9,340 nt of DNA from Phycisphaerales bacterium (GTDB lineage Bacteria; Planctomycetota; Phycisphaerae; Sedimentisphaerales; Anaerohalosphaeraceae). Position numbers and translations under genes: made by a program. The stretch is from contig DRGS01000025.1 in assembly GCA_011053245.1 (NCBI GenBank), positions 1 to 9,340 on the forward strand, in the 5' to 3' direction. How positions within the stretch are numbered: the stretch's first letter is position 1; each line of letters begins with the position of its first letter. Of this stretch, positions 5,852 to 9,340 are shown piece after piece. Below the pieces are notes generated by a model, which saw nothing but the letters and a program-made list of their open reading frames with translations, searched no databases and was not told where the DNA came from.

Positions 5852-5858
5852 TAACATC

Positions 5859-7727
5859 ATGTGCGGAATAGTAGCTTATATAGGGCAGAAGAACGCCGAA
5901 TCGATACTAATTGAGGGACTAAAGCGTCTGGAATACCGCGGCTATGACTCCTCCGGCGTAGCCTTTCTAAGCGGTGACAAGATAGACGTTCACAAAACCG
6001 CTGGCCGGATAACGGCGCTTGAGGATGTACTCCCTGAAAGCAAAAAAGGCGATGGGCTGGGCATCGGCCACACTCGCTGGGCCACGCACGGAAAACCGAA
6101 CCAGATAAACGCGCATCCACATGTCGACCATACGGGCAAGGTCGCTATCGTTCATAACGGCATTATCGAAAATTACGTTACCCTTAAAAAATGGCTCATC
6201 AGTAAAGATGTTGCATTCGTAAGCGAAACGGACTCGGAAGTAATAGCAAATCTTATCGGCTATTTCTATGCCAGCGGTTCGGCACGAAACGGCGCGGACG
6301 CTCCTGACGGCGGCAACAAGTTCGAATGGGCCGTCCAGCAGGCACTCAACGAATTGCAGGGAAGTTACGGCCTGGCGATCATCTGTGTGGATTTCCCGGA
6401 TATGCTAATCGGGGCAAAAAAGGGCAGCCCGCTGATACTTGGCGTTGGTGAAAATGAATATATTCTCGCCTCCGATGCCTCGGCAATAGTCGAGCATACT
6501 ACGCAAGCCATATATCTTTCAGACAACGAAATGGTGACGATCACGCCGGAAAAGTTCCATACCAAGACTGTTGATAACGTGATGGTGACGAAGGAATTGA
6601 TGGACATCGAGTTTTCGCTTGAAGAGATCGAGTTAGCCGATTTCCCGCACTATATGCTAAAGGAAATACACGAACAGCCCACCGCTCTTGCGACATGTCT
6701 CGGCGGCAGGATCGACGTCAAGAATACAAGGGTCGTACTCGGCGGTCTCCAGGATCATCTGCGAAGCCTCGCCAAAACAAGACGGATCATACTCAGCGCC
6801 TGCGGTACGGCATGGCATGCGGGACTGGTCGGGGAATTTCTGTTCGAGCAGCTTGCCAGGATACCCGCAGAGGTTGAGTACGCAAGTGAATTTCGCTATC
6901 GCAACCCTATAATCGACGAGGGAACGATTTTTATCGCTATCAGCCAGTCCGGCGAAACAGCCGACACATTAGCGGCGATCCAGATGGCAAAAGAACGTGG
7001 AGCAATGGTGATAGGGCTGGTCAACGTTGTCGGTTCGACCATCGCCCGTCAGACCGATTGCGGAGTGTACCTGCGGGTCGGACCTGAAATCGGCGTAGCA
7101 AGTACCAAGGCATTTACCGCCCAGGTAGCGGCGCTTACGATGTTGGCGATAGAACTCGGCCGAAGACGGCACTTGAGCAATGAGTATGCAGGCAGGCTTT
7201 TGAGTGAACTTGAAAAGCTGCCCGGCAAAATCGAGGAGATACTCACGCAGACCGACCACATAAAACAGATCGCTCGCGATAATATCGAAAAGGATAACTG
7301 GCTCTTCCTTGGCAGAGGTGTAAATTACCCCGTCGCCCTTGAAGGTGCCCTGAAGCTAAAGGAGATCAGCTATATTCACGCAGAGGGTCTGCCCGCTGCC
7401 GAGATGAAGCACGGACCGATAGCACTGATAACCGATAATATGCCGACTGTATTTATCGCGACGAAATGTTCCCAGTACGAAAAGATCATTGGAAATATCG
7501 AAGAGGTCCGCGCTCGCGGCGGCAGAACCATCGTCGTAGCCACCGAAGGTGATGAGCACATAAAACCATACGCCGACCACCTCATAACCGTGCCCGACAC
7601 GATTGAGCAGTTACAGCCGATGCTCACCGTCATACCACTGCAATTGCTCGCATATCACGCAGCCGTACTAAGGGGACACGACGTAGACAAACCAAGAAAC
7701 CTCGCAAAAAGCGTCACGGTTGAGTAA
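5859..7727 (+). CDS. glmS: Glutamine--fructose-6-phosphate aminotransferase (isomerizing)
   Basis: Makes glucosamine-6-phosphate and glutamate from fructose-6-phosphate and glutamine, the first step towards UDP-GlcNAc for the envelope; cytoplasmic. The product of 622 residues is slightly longer than E. coli GlmS (609). The N-terminal Ntn glutaminase domain (2-240) begins with Cys2, the nucleophile once Met1 is removed, and has GHTRWATHG (70-78), HNGIIENY (99-106) and the TDSE motif. The first SIS domain (about 305-435) holds SACGTAWHAG, SQSGETADT and STKAF; the second (about 475-605) holds FLGRG, LKLKEISYIHAEG and EMKHGPIAL. The C-terminus is KPRNLAKSVTVE, typical of the enzyme. An in-frame ATG at 5808 would add 17 residues and bury the catalytic Cys; AAAGG at 5847-5851, seven bases before ATG 5859, and the MCGIV start settle the choice. 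It converges with the ccm operon. Confidence 0.98.
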   Translation: MCGIVAYIGQKNAESILIEGLKRLEYRGYDSSGVAFLSGDKIDVHKTAGRITALEDVLPESKKGDGLGIGHTRWATHGKPNQINAHPHVDHTGKVAIVHNGIIENYVTLKKWLISKDVAFVSETDSEVIANLIGYFYASGSARNGADAPDGGNKFEWAVQQALNELQGSYGLAIICVDFPDMLIGAKKGSPLILGVGENEYILASDASAIVEHTTQAIYLSDNEMVTITPEKFHTKTVDNVMVTKELMDIEFSLEEIELADFPHYMLKEIHEQPTALATCLGGRIDVKNTRVVLGGLQDHLRSLAKTRRIILSACGTAWHAGLVGEFLFEQLARIPAEVEYASEFRYRNPIIDEGTIFIAISQSGETADTLAAIQMAKERGAMVIGLVNVVGSTIARQTDCGVYLRVGPEIGVASTKAFTAQVAALTMLAIELGRRRHLSNEYAGRLLSELEKLPGKIEEILTQTDHIKQIARDNIEKDNWLFLGRGVNYPVALEGALKLKEISYIHAEGLPAAEMKHGPIALITDNMPTVFIATKCSQYEKIIGNIEEVRARGGRTIVVATEGDEHIKPYADHLITVPDTIEQLQPMLTVIPLQLLAYHAAVLRGHDVDKPRNLAKSVTVE

Positions 7728-7774
7728 TTTTTGTTTTGCCTTTGGCGATGGCTGAATCGAGTATCTAAAGGCCG

Positions 7775-7888
7775 CTAAGAGCGAGCCTCCAGCCGTTTGG
7801 CGACATCCTTGATCTGTGTGTCCAGTTTGAGAAGATAGCCAAAAACCGCACCCCATAAAACTGTAAATGTTAAAGCAAGATAGAACAT
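7775..7888 (-). CDS. ccmD: CcmD-like small membrane protein, 37 residues
   Basis: A very short gene starting 24 bases after the ccmC stop on the same strand. The minus-strand start at 7888 is preceded by GGAG (plus-strand 7897-7900) at eight bases, a strong ribosome binding site. The product begins MFYLALTFTVLWGAVFGYLL, a single membrane helix, followed by a charged, helical tail (KLDTQIKDVAKRLEARS). This matches CcmD in length, layout and position after ccmB and ccmC: CcmD bridges the CcmABC complex and holo-CcmE during release of heme-loaded CcmE in cytochrome c maturation. CcmD sequences are poorly conserved, so the name rests on topology plus operon order. Confidence 0.8.
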   Translation of the reverse strand: MFYLALTFTVLWGAVFGYLLKLDTQIKDVAKRLEARS

Positions 7889-7912
7889 TTTATGATCTCC
7901 GTAGATTCAAAC

Positions 7913-8566
7913 CTATTCGAGGTTTTCTTCCAATTTTGATTTTACTTTTAATATATCTTTCCTGAGCCAGATCAGTACGGCGCCTAACATAACCGTCGCA
8001 ACCATACTCAGCATAAAGGTTGCACTTTGCCATGACGAAGTAAAGCTGAAACTGGGCTTATGGATATCGGGCATAAAGCGGGCACTGATAATTACCATCG
8101 GCACATCGAGAAACGCGATAATCGCAAAAACCGCACAGACCCTAGCCCTTCTGTGTATCGAACCGGGCAGGCTGGACCTTAAGATAAGATACACAACATA
8201 AAGAAACCACAGTATTGCCGCCGACATCAAACGCGGGCTAGCCGTCCACCACGGTCCCCATTCGGCACGCGAAAAGATCGAACCGCTGAGATTTAATACC
8301 GTCGCAAAGACTGTTCCGACCTCGGCTGAGGCCTGAGCGACGCGGTCCCACGACTGCTTTGAATTGGCAAGGTAACCGATCGAAGCGACCAGAAGCACAA
8401 CAAAACATATCAGCGCACAGATCGAACTGGGAACATGAGCGTAGAGTATGTTGCGAACGACCGAACCGGAATTTCCCGGCGGCCCTTCGATGCGGGCGAC
8501 CGTAAGCGACATCCACATAGCGCTTATGACCAGAATGCCCGTAACAACTATCAGAAAACGTCGCAT
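7913..8566 (-). CDS. ccmC: Cytochrome c maturation heme-handling protein CcmC
   Basis: Inner-membrane protein of the heme handling family, which binds heme at the periplasmic face and passes it to the chaperone CcmE. The 217 residues have six predicted membrane helices. YAHVP (His44) and PDIHKP (His169) supply the two expected axial histidines of CcmC, and WGPWWTASPRL (103-113) is in the place of the tryptophan-rich WWD motif, followed by ILWFLYVVYLILR. In most CcmC proteins this motif reads WGxWWxWDxRL; here the third Trp and the Asp are Ala109 and Ser110. The start at 8566 has AGGAG (plus-strand 8576-8580) nine bases upstream, overlapping the ccmB stop region; the two genes are six bases apart. 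ccmD follows. The call is firm by family and context; full heme-binding activity is less sure given the altered motif. Confidence 0.92.
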   Translation of the reverse strand: MRRFLIVVTGILVISAMWMSLTVARIEGPPGNSGSVVRNILYAHVPSSICALICFVVLLVASIGYLANSKQSWDRVAQASAEVGTVFATVLNLSGSIFSRAEWGPWWTASPRLMSAAILWFLYVVYLILRSSLPGSIHRRARVCAVFAIIAFLDVPMVIISARFMPDIHKPSFSFTSSWQSATFMLSMVATVMLGAVLIWLRKDILKVKSKLEENLE

Positions 8567-8572
8567 ATTTTT

Positions 8573-9286
8573 CTACTCCTTTATAGCAAAACCAAATAAC
8601 ATCCAGCAGGCAGTGACAAATATCGCGTCAAAGGCGACCATGTATCCAATGGCCGACTTGAGGGTTCCAACAAAAGCAAGTGCGCCCGTACCGACAAGAT
8701 CGGCGGGGATAGCACCCGACAGGATCAGTAACGCAAACGTAGCCGGTATCATCATCGGCATAAGGATCACCAGTACCAGAATGCTCAGCAACGAACCTCG
8801 CGTTCTGCTAAGCTGAACGATCGCCGAAAACAAGGTGCCCACGCTTGAAAGCCCAACATTACCGAGGAACAGCACACCGATAAGAGCAGGTAGATTTCCG
8901 GCAAAGTCAAGCTCAAACAGAACCGCAACCAGCGGCACCATTATCAACTGGAAGATCGAGAGCATTACGATATTAACCAGCAGTTTCGACAGATAGATCG
9001 TCCCTTCGTCAACGGGAGCAAGGAGCAGGGCGTAAATGCAGTCATTCTGCTGTTCCATAGCGAATGACCTCTCCTGAGCCAGCAGGCCCGCAAAGAGGAA
9101 AGCGATCCACAACGCAACCGGACCTATCACCGTACCGGTATCCATTGCCGCTTCACTTGCGATGCGCAGCACCCAGACGATAAGCATCCCCAGAACGATC
9201 ATCGTCGGCAGCGTTTGCTTTGCGCGCAGTTCGGTTACGATGTCCTTTACGAATATCGCCTTGAAGCTGAGCAGAAAATATCTCAT
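8573..9286 (-). CDS. ccmB: Heme exporter membrane subunit CcmB
   Basis: Membrane subunit of the CcmAB ABC complex in system I cytochrome c maturation, needed to release heme-bound CcmE from CcmC. The 237-residue product has the family length and about six membrane helices. Recognisable parts are the N-terminal KAIFVKDIVTELRAKQ amphipathic segment, LFAGLLAQERSFAMEQQND (about 65-83) and YALLLAPVDEGTIYLSKLL (about 85-103), close to the conserved CcmB signature. GGAGGT (plus-strand 9291-9296) lies four bases before the start at 9286. The frame stays open to the window edge, but the ribosome binding site and the usual CcmB N-terminus support this ATG. It overlaps the end of the preceding gene by an ATGA and precedes ccmC by six bases, so the genes are probably translated in a coupled way. 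Confidence 0.93.
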   Translation of the reverse strand: MRYFLLSFKAIFVKDIVTELRAKQTLPTMIVLGMLIVWVLRIASEAAMDTGTVIGPVALWIAFLFAGLLAQERSFAMEQQNDCIYALLLAPVDEGTIYLSKLLVNIVMLSIFQLIMVPLVAVLFELDFAGNLPALIGVLFLGNVGLSSVGTLFSAIVQLSRTRGSLLSILVLVILMPMMIPATFALLILSGAIPADLVGTGALAFVGTLKSAIGYMVAFDAIFVTACWMLFGFAIKE

Positions 9287-9340
9287 GCTGACCTCCCGGC
9301 ATAGCTTATGTAATCGTCGGCAAAACTGTTTGCGTTGATC
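9283..9340 (-). CDS. C-terminal end of the gene before ccmB, probably ccmA (ABC ATPase), cut by the window edge
   Basis: Reading the minus strand from 9339, the frame gives INANSFADDYISYAGRSA and a TGA stop at 9285-9283 that overlaps the ccmB start as ATGA. Only 18 residues are visible and they carry no diagnostic motif. Identification as CcmA, the ATPase partner of CcmB, rests on the usual ccmA-ccmB-ccmC-ccmD order and on the overlapping stop/start. Confidence 0.5.
   Translation of the reverse strand, partial: INANSFADDYISYAGRSA

Noticed and set aside
5776..5858. glmS ribozyme or riboswitch in the glmS leader
   Set aside because: The leader is only about 80 bases, too short for the glmS ribozyme (about 150 or more), and I see none of its pseudoknot core. 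That ribozyme is mainly known from Firmicutes.
5808..5858. N-terminal extension of GlmS from ATG 5808
   Set aside because: It would place 17 residues before the Met-Cys that must become the N-terminal catalytic Cys, and it lacks a good ribosome binding site.
7728..7774. Bidirectional terminator between glmS and ccmD
   Set aside because: Only a three-pair GCC-TTT-GGC fold is visible and no T-run follows it on either strand.
7668..7856. Minus-strand frame of 62 codons overlapping the glmS end and ccmD
   Set aside because: It is out of frame with the convincing ccmD, has no membrane or domain pattern, and overlaps the conserved GlmS C-terminus.

Overview
The window reads like a bacterial chromosome of roughly 50% GC. 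The combination of an Hsp70 gene paired with a TerB-like partner, ccmABCD-type genes, an APC permease fused to a PTS EIIA-like domain, and hairpin- and repeat-rich spacers suggests a Planctomycetota (Phycisphaerae-like) genome. That assignment is inference from family resemblance; there is no rRNA or other firm marker here.

Layout from left to right. (1) Plus strand, 1-2592: the 3' part of a short, apparently lidless Hsp70 gene, followed 16 bases later by a membrane-anchored TerB-like gene. That second gene is split into two overlapping frames exactly at a classic A-AAA-AAG slippery heptamer, so it is either a programmed or slippage-dependent gene, a fresh frameshift, or a base-call error. 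A hairpin after it may end the operon. (2) Minus strand, 2710-3420: a single DUF2971 gene, clearly poorer in GC than its neighbours, flanked on both sides by direct copies of a 15-base quasi-palindrome (AAAGGTGTCCGACAC). It looks like an acquired cassette. (3) 3421-3851: a gene-free spacer of about 430 bases with GC-rich hairpin repeats, an AT-rich 21-base tandem pair and a good extended -10 promoter for the next gene. (4) Plus strand, 3852-5696: an amino acid permease with a C-terminal EIIA-like domain whose phosphorylatable histidine is conserved. (5) Plus strand, 5859-7727: glmS, complete, with a near-consensus promoter and its start set by the obligatory Met-Cys N-terminus. (6) Minus strand, 9340-7775: the end of a gene that is probably ccmA, then ccmB, ccmC and a 37-codon ccmD, tightly packed as a cytochrome c maturation (heme export/handling) operon that converges on glmS.

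Functionally the units are independent: a specialised chaperone pair, an accessory gene of unknown role, nutrient uptake under possible phosphotransfer control, amino-sugar synthesis for the cell envelope, and respiratory cytochrome assembly. The most unusual points are the slippery-site split gene in the Hsp70 operon, the repeat-flanked DUF2971 cassette, the permease-EIIA fusion, and a CcmC whose heme-binding WWD motif lacks its third Trp and the Asp.
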